Below, one piece after another: positions 35,183 through 44,241 of a DNA stretch of 64,000 nucleotides. The DNA comes from DASVTR01 sp033855775 (GTDB lineage: Bacteria; Acidobacteriota; Blastocatellia; Pyrinomonadales; Pyrinomonadaceae). Below the pieces are notes generated by a model that worked only from the letters and a program-made list of their open reading frames with translations, did not search any database and was not told the DNA's origin. How positions within the stretch are numbered: position 1 is the stretch's first letter; each line of letters begins with the position of its first letter. The translations under genes and the position numbers were made by a program. The stretch lies in assembly GCA_033855775.1 (NCBI GenBank), contig JAWVFT010000034.1, forward strand, positions 1-64,000, written 5' to 3'.

Positions 35183-35508
35183 ATTTTAAAATCATCTGGA
35201 ATTTCGATGAACATGCGCAGCAGCGCGGTCGAGAAAGTTTTGCCCTGGGCGTCGGTCATGAGCGAGACGGTGCCGCCGCCGCCGAGGCTTTCATGCAAGA
35301 GAAAGTTGAGGGCGCGCAAGTTGGGCAACTCGAAGCGCTCGACCTCGCCTTTGCAGATGCCCGCGAAATGTTGCTTGACGCGCGCGGCTGTCACTTCGCT
35401 CAAGAGCAGCGGATAGTATTCGTCGCGCAAGGCTATCAAGCCGACGTTGGCCGTGTCGCCCTTGTCGCCCGAACGCGCATGCGCCAGTTTGGTCAGTTGA
35501 ATCTTCAT
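35170..35508 (-). CDS. AtuA C-terminal-domain-like protein
   Basis: The 112-residue protein begins MKIQLTKLAHARSGDKGDTANVGLIAL and contains FLLHESLGGGGTVSLMTDAQGKTFSTALL. It matches the small C-terminal domain (AtuA-related) that is fused to DUF1446 in acyclic terpene utilisation protein AtuA. Here the two parts are separate genes, the larger one at 36470. The exact reaction of AtuA is not established. Its last codons lie within a repeat element. Confidence 0.85.
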   Translation of the reverse strand: MKIQLTKLAHARSGDKGDTANVGLIALRDEYYPLLLSEVTAARVKQHFAGICKGEVERFELPNLRALNFLLHESLGGGGTVSLMTDAQGKTFSTALLRMFIEIPDDFKISDE

Positions 35509-35521
35509 CCGTGATTGTCAG

Positions 35522-35700
35522 TTAGTCGAACGAGTATCCGGCGAAAAAGATTTCGGACGGCTGCCCGTCTTTGTAAGCGATGATGTAAACGCCTTGCCCT
35601 CGCTCAAGCTTTTCATACAACTCGTCGCTCTCTTCAATCATCTCGCGCGATTGACATCCGGCTCGTAAGCGACGAAATAGAACCATGGATGACCGCCCAT
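35522..35700 (-). pseudogene. Frameshifted small protein gene (MGGHPWFYFV type)
   Basis: The first frame, from ATG 35700, reads MGGHPWFYFVAYEPDVNRAR then a stop at 35638-35640. The second, from ATG 35641, reads MIEESDELYEKLERGQGVYI and continues to FFAGYSFD and a stop at 35522-35524. The two overlap as ATGA. The opening MGGHPWFYFV resembles a family of small uncharacterised proteins. One inserted base would join both halves into a ~60-residue protein, so this is either a frameshift pseudogene, a sequencing error or two coupled peptides. Confidence 0.6.
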
Positions 35701-35726
35701 TTTTACTGCTCTAACAGCCTCACAAT

Positions 35727-36473
35727 TTAAGGGCGCGCGACCGCGCTCTTTTGTTGATACAACCAGAGACGATAAAATGCAACTATGACGAGCGCGTGAT
35801 TGATGATGCCGTCCGCGATGAGCGCAGGCACGTCCGCCAGCGGCACGAGTCGAACGACCGTCTGCTCCGTGCCGTCAAACACAGGCGCGCTTTGGTAATT
35901 GACGACGGGCGCGAGAAAAATATGAATCCAGTTTCCTTGAATCGCAGGGTTCGGATACGCCTTTCCTAAGTCCAAAATCGACGGCGCATGATAGCCAGTC
36001 TCTTCCAGCAGTTCGCGCGCGGCAGCCTCGCGCGGCGACTCTCCTTCGTCAACCATCCCGCCGGGAATTTCCAGCGTCACGCATTCCGCGCCATGACGGT
36101 ATTGCTCAATCATGACGACTTCATCGCGCGCCGTCAGCGGAATGATGTTTATCCAATCGGGCGCGTCCAGACAATAGAAATCGTGCTCGCTGCCGTCGCG
36201 CGGGTTGACGCTCGCATCGCGCCTGACTTGAAAGACGCGGCAATCTGCGACGGCTTCAGAGCGCACGCGCCGCCACGCTTCAGGACTCTGCGACGCGGCA
36301 GCGTCAAGACGAGGCGCATCAGTCTCACTCTTCTCGTCAGCGAAGTTTTTTGTCGCCGCGTCACCGCGTCTCCCTGTCACCGCGTCTCCATGCCTTTCTG
36401 TCGCGGCATCGCTGAGTCTCTCTATCGCCGCGCCTTCATGCTTCAATGTCGCCGCGTCGCCCGCTTCGTTCAC
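35727..36473 (-). CDS. NUDIX hydrolase with repeat-derived N-terminal extension
   Basis: The 248-residue protein has a complete Nudix box (GGMVDEGESPREAAARELLEETGY) in an ADP-ribose/nucleoside-diphosphate-sugar pyrophosphatase-type domain starting near residue 65. The first 45 residues are low-complexity (GDAAT, GDAVT, SDAAT phrases) and are encoded by direct repeats. The GTG start overlaps the AtuA-like gene stop (GTGA) with GAGG upstream, favouring translation of the repeat. A later start without the extension cannot be excluded. Confidence 0.85.
   Translation of the reverse strand: MNEAGDAATLKHEGAAIERLSDAATERHGDAVTGRRGDAATKNFADEKSETDAPRLDAAASQSPEAWRRVRSEAVADCRVFQVRRDASVNPRDGSEHDFYCLDAPDWINIIPLTARDEVVMIEQYRHGAECVTLEIPGGMVDEGESPREAAARELLEETGYHAPSILDLGKAYPNPAIQGNWIHIFLAPVVNYQSAPVFDGTEQTVVRLVPLADVPALIADGIINHALVIVAFYRLWLYQQKSAVARP
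36340..36470. repeat. Word repeats inside the NUDIX N-terminus
   Basis: On the minus strand, degenerate copies of GGAGACGCGGTGACA/GGCGACGCGGCGACA occur about five times, including the two adjacent copies GGAGACGCGGTGAC-AG-GGAGACGCGGTGAC. This is the same kind of short-word array found in intergenic hairpins here, but in frame. Confidence 0.7.
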
Positions 36474-37843
36474 ACCTGCCTCACTTCCACGCGCGGCTGA
36501 ATCTCGCTTTTAGGAATCAGCGCGGGCCAGTAGGCGACAATCTCTTCGACTTTCGGGCGGCCACCGGCAAAGCCCGTCACGCCGGGGGGGCCGGTCAAAA
36601 TCAACGGCGCAATCTCTTTGGTGAAGCGTTCAATCATCCGCTTGTCTTCGCCGCGAACGCCGACGCGCAACTGCACTTCGGCGAGGTCCGGTGAAGGCTC
36701 GCCCGCCAGCGGCCCGTGCGTCGCGTTGGCCCCGACAAACTCCGTCAGAATTTGCTCGAAGCGCAGGCCCAGGCGTTCAAGGCGGGCGCGCAGGATTTTG
36801 TCCGCCGCCGCTGCTTTGTCGTAAGCGTCGGGCCACGAATAGACGAGCGTGCCGACGGCCTTGTAGCCAGCCGAATAACTTATCGAGACTTTCAGAAACT
36901 CTGTCGCCGGATGCCCTTTGATGCCGAAGACGCGAACGCGGTCAGGCCCGTCATCTGCGAGTTGAATCGTCGTAAAGTCGGCCACGCAATCGGGCGTGAT
37001 GTACTCGTGCGGGTCGCCCATTTCATAAAGCAGTTGCTCTTTGATAGCCGGAACGTTGACGCGCCCGCCCGTGCCTTCGTGCTTGGTGATAATGAAGCTG
37101 CCGTCCGGCGCGGCCTCCGCTATGGGGAAGCCGACATCCGCAAGGTTCGGAATGTTGCGCCAGTCGTACTGGCAGTTGCCGCCCGAAGATTGCGCGCCGC
37201 ATTCGATGATGTGTCCCGCGATGGTTCCCGCAGAGAGCTTGTCCCAATCGTCGGCCTTCACGTTGAACTCGTGAATGATGGGAGCGAGCGTTAATCCGGT
37301 GTCGGTCGCGCGCCCTGTGATGACGACCTGCGCGCCTTGATTGAGAGCTTCGACCATCGGCCACGCGCCGAGATAGACGTTGGCGCTCTGGATGCGGTCG
37401 CGCACGCTGCTGAGCGGCTCATTCGTGTCCATGTTGCGCAGTTCTATGCCGCGCTCAAGCATTTCGTCCAGCCGCTGCATGATGTCGTCGCCCGCGACGG
37501 TTCCGATTTTCAGCTTGCCTGCCAGCCCAAGTTCGCGTGCCGTCTCGCGCACGGCTTCCGCGCAGCCTTCGACGTTGACGCCTCCGGCGTTCGCCGTCAC
37601 GCGAATATTACGCTCGACACAAGCCGGAAGAATCTGCCGCATCAAAGGCACGAAGTCGCGCGCGTATCCGGCTGAAGGATCGCGCGCACGCTGCTTCTGC
37701 ATGATGGACATCGTGACCTCGGCCAGATAGTCGAGCATCAAATAATCAATCGGCCCGCCTTCAACCTGACGCACGGGCGCGTCCAGCATGTCGCCCCAAA
37801 ATCCCTGCCCGCTGGCAATCCGAATCTTCTCTCTCATCGTCAA
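36470..37843 (-). CDS. AtuA-like (DUF1446) protein
   Basis: The 457-residue protein begins MTMREKIRIASGQGFWGDMLDAPVRQVEGGPIDYLMLDYLAE and includes ITGRATDTGLTLAPIIHEF and GHIIECGAQSSGGNCQYDW, all typical of the DUF1446 domain of AtuA. AtuA is required for acyclic terpene (citronellol/geraniol) utilisation in pseudomonads, but its chemistry is unclear. The C-terminal small domain of classic AtuA is a separate gene (35170). It lies between the carboxyltransferase region and NUDIX. Confidence 0.88.
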   Translation of the reverse strand: MTMREKIRIASGQGFWGDMLDAPVRQVEGGPIDYLMLDYLAEVTMSIMQKQRARDPSAGYARDFVPLMRQILPACVERNIRVTANAGGVNVEGCAEAVRETARELGLAGKLKIGTVAGDDIMQRLDEMLERGIELRNMDTNEPLSSVRDRIQSANVYLGAWPMVEALNQGAQVVITGRATDTGLTLAPIIHEFNVKADDWDKLSAGTIAGHIIECGAQSSGGNCQYDWRNIPNLADVGFPIAEAAPDGSFIITKHEGTGGRVNVPAIKEQLLYEMGDPHEYITPDCVADFTTIQLADDGPDRVRVFGIKGHPATEFLKVSISYSAGYKAVGTLVYSWPDAYDKAAAADKILRARLERLGLRFEQILTEFVGANATHGPLAGEPSPDLAEVQLRVGVRGEDKRMIERFTKEIAPLILTGPPGVTGFAGGRPKVEEIVAYWPALIPKSEIQPRVEVRQV

Positions 37844-37860
37844 TAATTAATATTCAATCG

Positions 37861-37911
37861 TCAGCGGCCAGTCAGAAGTTGTTAAGCTCATGACTCGTGA
37901 CTGGCTGCTCA
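37861..37911. repeat. Inverted word repeat upstream of the AtuA-like gene
   Basis: CAGCGGCCAGTC (37862-37873) is complementary, with mismatches, to GACTGGCTGCTC (about 37899-37910). The interior holds ATGACTCGTGACTGG-type words. It sits just before the AtuA-like start. Confidence 0.5.
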
Positions 37912-37918
37912 AATGTGA

Positions 37919-37958
37919 CGCGGGCAGCTCGCCCCTTTTACGGGAAGCGCTGCCCGCG
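37919..37958 (-). terminator. Hairpin terminator of the gene at 38035
   Basis: CGCGGGCAGC (37919-37928) and GCTGCCCGCG (37949-37958) are exact complements with a 20-base loop. It lies about 80 bases beyond the stop of the minus-strand gene at 38035. Confidence 0.7.
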
Positions 37959-38034
37959 CCGGACAACTCGACGTGGCTGCGCTTGTTTATGACGGACGCA
38001 GCCGCATCGGCTCTAGCCTGTGACGCTCTCCGTG

Positions 38035-38922
38035 TTAGGGCGTCGGGGACGGTTCAGCCATCGGCGGCTTGATGCCGCCCCGCTTGGCTCTCCGCTTGCG
38101 TCGCGGACGACGAGTCCCGCCGCTCATCATGCCTCCGCCGCCGGAAGAAGTGAACGAGAACTGGTGCGTCTCGCCCGGCACGCTCATGATTGAAACGCCG
38201 CTGCCCATCTTCTTTAAACGGACGGAGATGATTGACGGCGAAGAGCCTGTGAACATCATCGTCACGCCCGTATAGCCGCGCGTCGTGACGGCTGAATAGC
38301 GACCGCTCATCGCCGTCCCGCCTTCGGGCGTCAGCGTGAATTGATTGCCGGAGTCGAACGACAAAGTAGCCGCGCCTGACAGACTGCCTTCGGGATAGCT
38401 GGCAGTTCCGGTGAATGACTTGCCGCTCAAGTCTTCCTGCATTCCGCCGTCGGCAGCGTCGGTCGTTGCGCCCGCCTGCATGCCGCCGGAAGTGTCCGTC
38501 GCCGTGCTGGCTGCTGCGCGCCTGCGTCCACGACCGCGACGCCCTCTTCTGCCGCCGCTGCTTGCGCCCGACATGTCGCCGGACATATTCGTGTTAGCAG
38601 AAGTGTCGCCGGCCATGTTGGTGTTCTGCGTGTCGGCGGACGTGTTGGCGTTGCCTGCCATATCGCCGTTCATGTTCATCGTGTCGCCGGACGTGGTGGC
38701 GGCGCGGCGCGCGGGGCGTCTGCGGGGACGCCGCCGACTGGTTCCGCTGCTGGTATTGGTGTTCTGCGTGGTCATCATTCCGCCGCGCGTCGGCTCGTCA
38801 CTTTGCGTCGTCGAAGAATTGCTATTCTGCGCCGCGACCAACAGGTCGGCAGTGACGAGAGCGAATGACGTGATGAGCACAAACAAAACTGTGCTGCTGC
38901 GTGTGATACTGCTCTTGCTCAC
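38035..38922 (-). CDS. Exported Asn/Thr/Met-rich protein of unknown function
   Basis: No family is recognised. From GTG 38922, preceded by GAGAAGGGAG, the product is about 295 residues with a signal peptide (VLFVLITSFALVTADLLVAAQ). The next part is low-complexity (NTNMAGDTSANTNMSGDMSG-like) with three Arg-rich patches (RRRPRRRPARR, GRRGRRGRGRRR, RRPRRKRRAKR). The C-terminal half has an ordered-looking beta domain (FTGTASYPEGSLSGAATLSFDSGNQFTLTPEGG). The upstream GTG at 38958 lacks a ribosome-binding site. Confidence 0.65.
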   Translation of the reverse strand: MSKSSITRSSTVLFVLITSFALVTADLLVAAQNSNSSTTQSDEPTRGGMMTTQNTNTSSGTSRRRPRRRPARRAATTSGDTMNMNGDMAGNANTSADTQNTNMAGDTSANTNMSGDMSGASSGGRRGRRGRGRRRAAASTATDTSGGMQAGATTDAADGGMQEDLSGKSFTGTASYPEGSLSGAATLSFDSGNQFTLTPEGGTAMSGRYSAVTTRGYTGVTMMFTGSSPSIISVRLKKMGSGVSIMSVPGETHQFSFTSSGGGGMMSGGTRRPRRKRRAKRGGIKPPMAEPSPTP

Positions 38923-39281
38923 GGATGTTTCTCCCTTCTCTCTTGTGATGTTGCGCACGTATAAATAAAAGCGCGTGACGCATCAATGTCTATTCATTGC
39001 GGCGACCGCCGCAATGCTGGTGACAGTAACCGTTCATTAAAACTCGTGAAGACCCTGCGCTCTTTCGACGAACTGCTCAAGGATAAAGAGGACTGCAAAA
39101 GCGCTCCGGGATTGTCTGCCGCTCCGCGCGGCACGCGCGGCAAAGAAAGAGAGGCGGCAAACGCGCTGGACGCTTCAACTCGAAGAGCTAACCTTTCATC
39201 ATGCTGGCCGATAGTTTCGCACAACCGCAACGCTGTTGGAACAATTATTTTGCGCCGACTGTTCATGCGCGAGACAATCGC
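38923..39281. other. Intergenic region between the carboxyltransferase and the exported protein
   Basis: No gene, hairpin or RNA could be recognised in about 360 bases. It should contain the promoter of the minus-strand gene ending at 38035. Confidence 0.4.
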
Positions 39282-40946
39282 TCAGGCCAGCGTCGGCGGA
39301 AGCACGAACGGCCCCAGATGCGGGCCTGCGTAGTTGAGGCTCAGTCGCAGGACCAACTCCAACGCATCGCGCGTCTCTTCCGGCACGAGCACGGCGTCCA
39401 CAAAGCCGCGCGCGGCGGCATACCTGGCATCCAACTGCTGCTCGTAATCGGCGCGCACGCGCTCCATCTCCGCCGTCAACTTTTCATCCGGCTGCGCGCC
39501 CTCGCGCTTTAGCTTCTCAAGCTGCGTCCCGAACAGAGCGCCAACAGCCGAGTCGCCTTCCATCACTCCCATTCTTCCGGTCGGCCAACTGAAAATAAAA
39601 TCCGGGTCGAAGCCCTGCCCCGCCATCGCGTAGTAGCCCGCGCCCGAAGCGTGATTGATGGTCAGGACTATCTTCGGCACAACGGCGGTCGCCATCGCTT
39701 CGACGAAACGCGCGCCCGCACGGATGATGCCCGAATGCTCGGCTTCCGCCCCGACCATAAAGCCGGAAACATCCTGTATGAAGACGAGCGGCGTTTGATG
39801 ACGATTGCAAGTCTCTATAAAGTAGGCGACCTTCTCCGCGGAGTCTGCGTAGATGATGCCGCCGAAGCGCGGCGGGCCGCCCGTCGGCTGGCGAATCATC
39901 CCGCGATTGTTCGTGATAACGCCGACCTGTATGCCGCGCAATCGCGCATGGCCCGTTATCATCTCTCTGGCATAGTCGGCTTGAAACTCGTCCAGGCGTC
40001 CTTCGTCAAGCAGGCAGGCCAGCACGTCGCGCATGTTGTAGGGCTGGCGATGGTCTGCCGGGATGATGTCGTAAAGGTCTGATGCGGGGCGCGCCGCTTC
40101 CACGCTTTCCGTAATCGAGACGGCGCTCTGCGGCTTGACCGGAAGCTCTGAAACAAACTCCCGAATTTTAGCGATGCAGGCTTCGTCGTCGGCGACACGG
40201 TAATGCGCGACGCCAGATAGTTCGTTGTGCGTGCGCGCCCCACCCAAAGTCTCATTGTCAATCGTCTGTCCCGTCGCGCCCTTGACCAGATTCGCCCCGC
40301 CCAATCCCATGAAGGATGTTCCCTCGACCATCACGATGATGTCGGAGAGCGCGGGCAGGTATGCGCCGCCCGCGATGCACGGCCCCATCACGGCCGAGAT
40401 TTGCGGGACTTTCAAGTAGCGGCGCATGATTGAGTTGTAATAGAAGATGCGCGATGCGCCGTACTGCCCCGGAAAGACGCCGCCCTGATACGGCAGATTG
40501 ACGCCAGCCGAATCCACCAGATAGATAATCGGCACGCGCGAACGCATCGCAATCTCCTGCGCTCGCAAAATTTTCTTAATCGTCTCCGGCCACCACGAAC
40601 CGGCCTTGACGGTCGCGTCGTTGGCGACGACGACGACTTCGCGCCCGCCCACGCGCCCCAAGACGGTGACGACGCCCGCCGCCGGAGCCGCCTCGTCATA
40701 CTGGTCGTAAGCGACGAGCAGGCCGATTTCCTGCCTCACGGAATCTTTATCAAGGAGCAGTTCGATGCGCTCGCGGGCCGTCAGTTTTCCTTGTTGATGC
40801 TGCCGCTCAACTTTGTCCGGCCCGCCGCCCAGACGCAGCCTTGCTTCGAGTTGCAACAACTCGGCGGACAACTGGCGCAGGCGCGTCCGCGCTTCTTTGA
40901 CGGCGGGCCGCGCTTCAAACTTGTGCTCAGCGCCTTTCGGCATCAT
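39282..40946 (-). CDS. Acyl-CoA carboxylase carboxyltransferase (beta) subunit
   Basis: The 554-residue biotin-dependent carboxyltransferase shows KLTARERIELLLD, VPIIYLVDSAGVNLPYQGGVFPGQYGASRIFYYNS, QISAVMGPCIAGGAYLPALSD and, in the C-terminal half, GGIIYADSAEKVAYFIETC and NHASGAGYYAMAG. It is closest in appearance to methylcrotonyl/geranyl/propionyl-CoA carboxylase beta subunits. The biotin carboxylase/carrier subunit is not in the window. With the AtuA-like, hydratase and mutase genes it points to branched-chain acyl-CoA degradation. Confidence 0.88.
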   Translation of the reverse strand: MMPKGAEHKFEARPAVKEARTRLRQLSAELLQLEARLRLGGGPDKVERQHQQGKLTARERIELLLDKDSVRQEIGLLVAYDQYDEAAPAAGVVTVLGRVGGREVVVVANDATVKAGSWWPETIKKILRAQEIAMRSRVPIIYLVDSAGVNLPYQGGVFPGQYGASRIFYYNSIMRRYLKVPQISAVMGPCIAGGAYLPALSDIIVMVEGTSFMGLGGANLVKGATGQTIDNETLGGARTHNELSGVAHYRVADDEACIAKIREFVSELPVKPQSAVSITESVEAARPASDLYDIIPADHRQPYNMRDVLACLLDEGRLDEFQADYAREMITGHARLRGIQVGVITNNRGMIRQPTGGPPRFGGIIYADSAEKVAYFIETCNRHQTPLVFIQDVSGFMVGAEAEHSGIIRAGARFVEAMATAVVPKIVLTINHASGAGYYAMAGQGFDPDFIFSWPTGRMGVMEGDSAVGALFGTQLEKLKREGAQPDEKLTAEMERVRADYEQQLDARYAAARGFVDAVLVPEETRDALELVLRLSLNYAGPHLGPFVLPPTLA

Positions 40947-41534
40947 GTGAATGTCAGTGACCGCCCGGAACCAGCCGCGCCCGCTCTAACCGCGCGCAGG
41001 CGCTCTGCCGCTTCAGCCGTTCATCCAGTTAATAAGATAGATTCGAGATGCCGCCAAAATAGCACAGGACGGGGACGCTAGACAACGAGCGTCCAGCTCT
41101 CGGCAAACAGCCGCATCTGTTTATGAGAGTGCCGCTAACAAACGCATGGCGCAAACGTCTGAGGCAAGGTCTGATTGGAATAGCAATGTTCGGCAAAGCT
41201 GTCCGGCGTCATCGCAGGCGTCGCAGGCGTCGCGTCCAATCATGAAATGTTCACTGAAGAAGACATTCATCATCAGCATGTCTACAAATGTAGACGCGGA
41301 AGATGGCTCGCAACCGATTCGCGCGCATGATTGCGTCTGTTTTATCACATGCTTCCCCCGGCATGAGATTTGATAGTAATGAACAGCGAAGTCGTCACTA
41401 CTCACCGAGATTAGTTGACCGGACTCTCTATCCGACTCATGTCATCAACAAGCGCATCGCCGCGACATAGAGAGAAAGACCATTGAACATCTATCTGTCG
41501 CCGACGATTAAGCGCGATTCTCTGGAGGCACAAA
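40947..41534. other. Intergenic region before the protease island
   Basis: No gene is supported in 588 bases. It contains three tandem copies of GCGTCGCAG (about 41213-41240) and is otherwise featureless. It marks the change from minus-strand metabolic genes to the plus-strand island and probably holds the promoter of 41535. Confidence 0.45.
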
Positions 41535-42491
41535 ATGTTTAAAGTTACTGCTGATGTATTTTCAGGGCGACCAAACCCTGAATGGACTGTTGACGGCGAC
41601 GAAGCCAAAGCTGTCCTTAAAGAATTAGCTTTATCAAGCGGGGCCGTGGCCGAGATGGATTCGGGTTTTCAAGGGCTTGGCAATCGTGGATTGATTGTCG
41701 AACCCTTATCCGATGCCGTTGCCGGACAGTACAACTTGCCTTCTTCATTTCGGATTGCAAACGGCGCCGGCGCTAACCAATCGAAGGGATTGGAGGTGGC
41801 CGAGCGATTAATCAAAGGCATGCTCAAAGCCACGCCGTCCGTCAGCGCGTATTCCGACAACGCCGAAAAGTTGGACAAACAACTACAGAAGCTTTTACTG
41901 GATCAGCTTGGCTCAGCCCCCGAAGGAATCATCACCGAGGGAACAGCGGGAGCAGAGGCGACGACGATGGAAGCGACCACGGAAGACGCCGGCAGCAGCT
42001 CTTCAAAGAAGAAGAAGGAGAAGGAAGTCGATACCCAAGCGATATGTTATATCGAAATGGGCGCATTTAATCCCGCCTTCTGGAATGCGTCAACCGTGAT
42101 TGGAAGAAACAATTGTTACAACTACGCATCGAACCGGAGGACTGACACCTTTGCGCAACCGGGGAGAGCGACAGGTCAGATGTATGCTGCGCTGACTTGC
42201 GCACAGGTCGGGCCGGCAGCCGTCCGCGACGGCGCTCGTCAAGACCCTAACTGCGCTCCCGCCACGGAATCACCACGGTGGTATATGGCGTTAGTCATGG
42301 CGCCGGGATACGATTATCACTGGTATCGCAAAAGCATCGAGGGCTTCTGGGGACATAAGCCGGGCGGAACCGCCGCCAGAAATACGGATAACAGCGGGCG
42401 GATAATTTACGACCCCCGCACCGCCAATCGCGGGCCGTACACGATCTTCTGCGGTTTCTTTTTCGCCCAGCGACGAATGGTTGTTCGCTAA
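41535..42491 (+). CDS. Unknown protein: FSGRPNP domain plus Cys/His putative enzyme domain
   Basis: The 318-residue protein has two modules. Residues 1-130 open with VTADVFSGRPNPEWTV and contain LGNRGLIVEP; the same module is the whole of the gene at 42641. A Ser/Lys/Glu-rich linker (about 135-168, SSSSKKKKEKE) follows. The C-terminal module contains GRNNCYNYASNRRTDTFAQPG (Cys194), YDYHWYRKS (His262), WGHKPG (His274) and IYDPRT (Asp293). This arrangement is compatible with a papain/NlpC-like Cys-His enzyme, but that is inference. No signal peptide is seen. GGAGG precedes ATG. Confidence 0.6.
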   Translation: MFKVTADVFSGRPNPEWTVDGDEAKAVLKELALSSGAVAEMDSGFQGLGNRGLIVEPLSDAVAGQYNLPSSFRIANGAGANQSKGLEVAERLIKGMLKATPSVSAYSDNAEKLDKQLQKLLLDQLGSAPEGIITEGTAGAEATTMEATTEDAGSSSSKKKKEKEVDTQAICYIEMGAFNPAFWNASTVIGRNNCYNYASNRRTDTFAQPGRATGQMYAALTCAQVGPAAVRDGARQDPNCAPATESPRWYMALVMAPGYDYHWYRKSIEGFWGHKPGGTAARNTDNSGRIIYDPRTANRGPYTIFCGFFFAQRRMVVR

Positions 42492-42640
42492 ACCGAGTCG
42501 TTCGGCTTTGAAGCTGCTGCGCTCCGGAACCGGAAGGCGGACTGTTGGCTCTGGCAAGTGTTAATGATAACCGGCCCCGGCTTTCAGTTCCGGCAGCGCC
42601 AGGCTTCGTGGTTTCGTTTAAGAATTAAAGGTAAACGCCA

Positions 42641-43000
42641 TTGCATGTAGAGGTAGATATTTTTAGCGGTAGACCGAACCCGTCATGGGAGTTGTCTGCG
42701 CAGGAGGCGCAGGAACTCCTTGAGCGCGTTCAGCGCCTACCTCGTAGCGCAGCCGTAGGCTCTGTCAAACAAGACTTGGGTTATCGGGGATTAATCGTCA
42801 CGGCAGACAAGAACGAGGCGGGCGGCTTCGACAGGCTTTTGGTCAGCGATGGCATCGTGCTCGCCTCGGCGGCAAACAGGCCGCAGCAGCAGTTTACAGA
42901 TGATGGTCGCGCTTTGGAGAGATGGTTGCTAAAGATAGCCAAAGGGCAGATCGAAGATGGTTTATACACATATATTCTTTCCCAGGTCGAACATGACTGA
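42641..43000 (+). CDS. Stand-alone FSGRPNP-domain protein
   Basis: The 119-residue protein begins MHVEVDIFSGRPNPSWELS and contains LGYRGLIVTADKNE, clearly paralogous to the N-terminal module of the preceding gene. The start is TTG, preceded by AAAGGT at about nine bases. It may regulate or pair with the larger protein. Function unknown; no signal peptide. Confidence 0.65.
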   Translation: MHVEVDIFSGRPNPSWELSAQEAQELLERVQRLPRSAAVGSVKQDLGYRGLIVTADKNEAGGFDRLLVSDGIVLASAANRPQQQFTDDGRALERWLLKIAKGQIEDGLYTYILSQVEHD

Positions 43001-43165
43001 AAGCTTCCTGCGGGTCATTGGATACTACAGGATTCGTTCCGAGGGCAAAATCAACTTGCTCAAGAATGTCGGTTACTCAGGCTAGGCTTGTTTCGTCGCC
43101 TGTTCTGACAACCGGCGGCTCTATCTATACAGAGCGTCAGCTCTGCCCCCAAAGGAGAAAAAACA

Positions 43166-44206
43166 ATGGCAACGAAATCGTCTAAAAAGGGAAAAAAGAG
43201 TAGCTCAAAGAAAGCCGGTTCTTCGGGTGGAGCGAATGCTTCAACCGCGCAAGTGCTGGCTGCCAAGAAGGTGTTGGAGCAACGACTGATCTACGATGTG
43301 GCCGAAGAAGCGATGTCCGCCGCGAGCGGAACGGATGAATACGGCCCGGAGAATATCGTCGGCGTCGGGATGAGCCATAAAATCAGAGGCGGCGTGCTCA
43401 CAGACGAACCCTGCGTGACGATCTACGTCGTGGCGAAGGTGGACAAGGGCATGGTCACGGCTTCGGCTACCGTCCCGGAAACAATAAACGGCGTCCAGAC
43501 TGACGTGGTTGCTACTGGAGAACTGCACGCGCTGCCTTACAAAGGTCGCTATCGTCCGGCTCCCGGCGGCGTCTCCGTCGGCCACTTCAAGATTACAGCC
43601 GGAACTCTGGGCTGTCTGGTGAAAAAGGGCGCTTCGCTCTGCATCCTGAGCAACAATCACGTGCTCGCCAACTCGAACCAGGCGAACATCGGCGACCCCA
43701 TCCTGCAACCCGGCCCGATTGACGGCGGGACCAATCCGGCGGATTTGATTGCCAAGCTGCTACAGTTTGTGCCCATCAAATTCGGCGGCGTGCTGCCCAA
43801 CAAAGTGGACTGCGCCATCGCCAAGGTCGTGAGCAACAACATCGTCAACCCGCTGGTGAGATGCTACGGCAAAATCAAGCTTCCGGTTGTTCCCTGCAAG
43901 CTCAACCTGCTGGTTAAAAAGTGCGGGCGCACGACACAGTTCACGCGCGGTCGAATCACCGACTGCAACGCGACGTTGAAGGTGAACTACGGCGTCAGCG
44001 GGCTGGCCTTGTTCCAGAATCAAATCATCATTCAATCGCTCAACCCGCCTGCGCCCTTCAGCGCGGGTGGCGACTCCGGCTCGCTCATCGTCACCAACGA
44101 TGGCGCTCAGCCCGTGGGCTTGCTCTTCGCCGGTAGCGCAACTCACACCATCGCCAACCCGATTAGCGCCGTGCTGGCAGCGCTCGGCGTGACCATCGCT
44201 CCTTAG
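43166..44206 (+). CDS. Trypsin-like (NAL1-like) serine protease with N-terminal ferredoxin-like pro-domain
   Basis: The 346-residue protein has a Lys/Ser-rich N-terminus (residues 1-20) and a small alpha/beta module (about 60-125; IVGVGMSHKI, PCVTIYVVAKVDK, VVATGELHAL). A chymotrypsin-fold domain follows with His165 (LSNNHVLANS), Asp215 (KVDCAIAKV) and Ser304 (GGDSGSL). Spacing fits a complete catalytic triad. No signal peptide is visible, so it may act in the cytoplasm or be exported unconventionally. The same small module recurs as a free protein at 44417. AAAGGAG precedes ATG. Confidence 0.75.
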   Translation: MATKSSKKGKKSSSKKAGSSGGANASTAQVLAAKKVLEQRLIYDVAEEAMSAASGTDEYGPENIVGVGMSHKIRGGVLTDEPCVTIYVVAKVDKGMVTASATVPETINGVQTDVVATGELHALPYKGRYRPAPGGVSVGHFKITAGTLGCLVKKGASLCILSNNHVLANSNQANIGDPILQPGPIDGGTNPADLIAKLLQFVPIKFGGVLPNKVDCAIAKVVSNNIVNPLVRCYGKIKLPVVPCKLNLLVKKCGRTTQFTRGRITDCNATLKVNYGVSGLALFQNQIIIQSLNPPAPFSAGGDSGSLIVTNDGAQPVGLLFAGSATHTIANPISAVLAALGVTIAP

Positions 44207-44241
44207 TCCGGCACACGACGAGTTTCAGCAATGCGTCACCG

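Noticed and set aside
41121..41405. 94-codon minus-strand frame before the protease island
   Set aside because: No ribosome-binding site and no coherent protein features; part of it translates a tandem GCGTCGCAG repeat.
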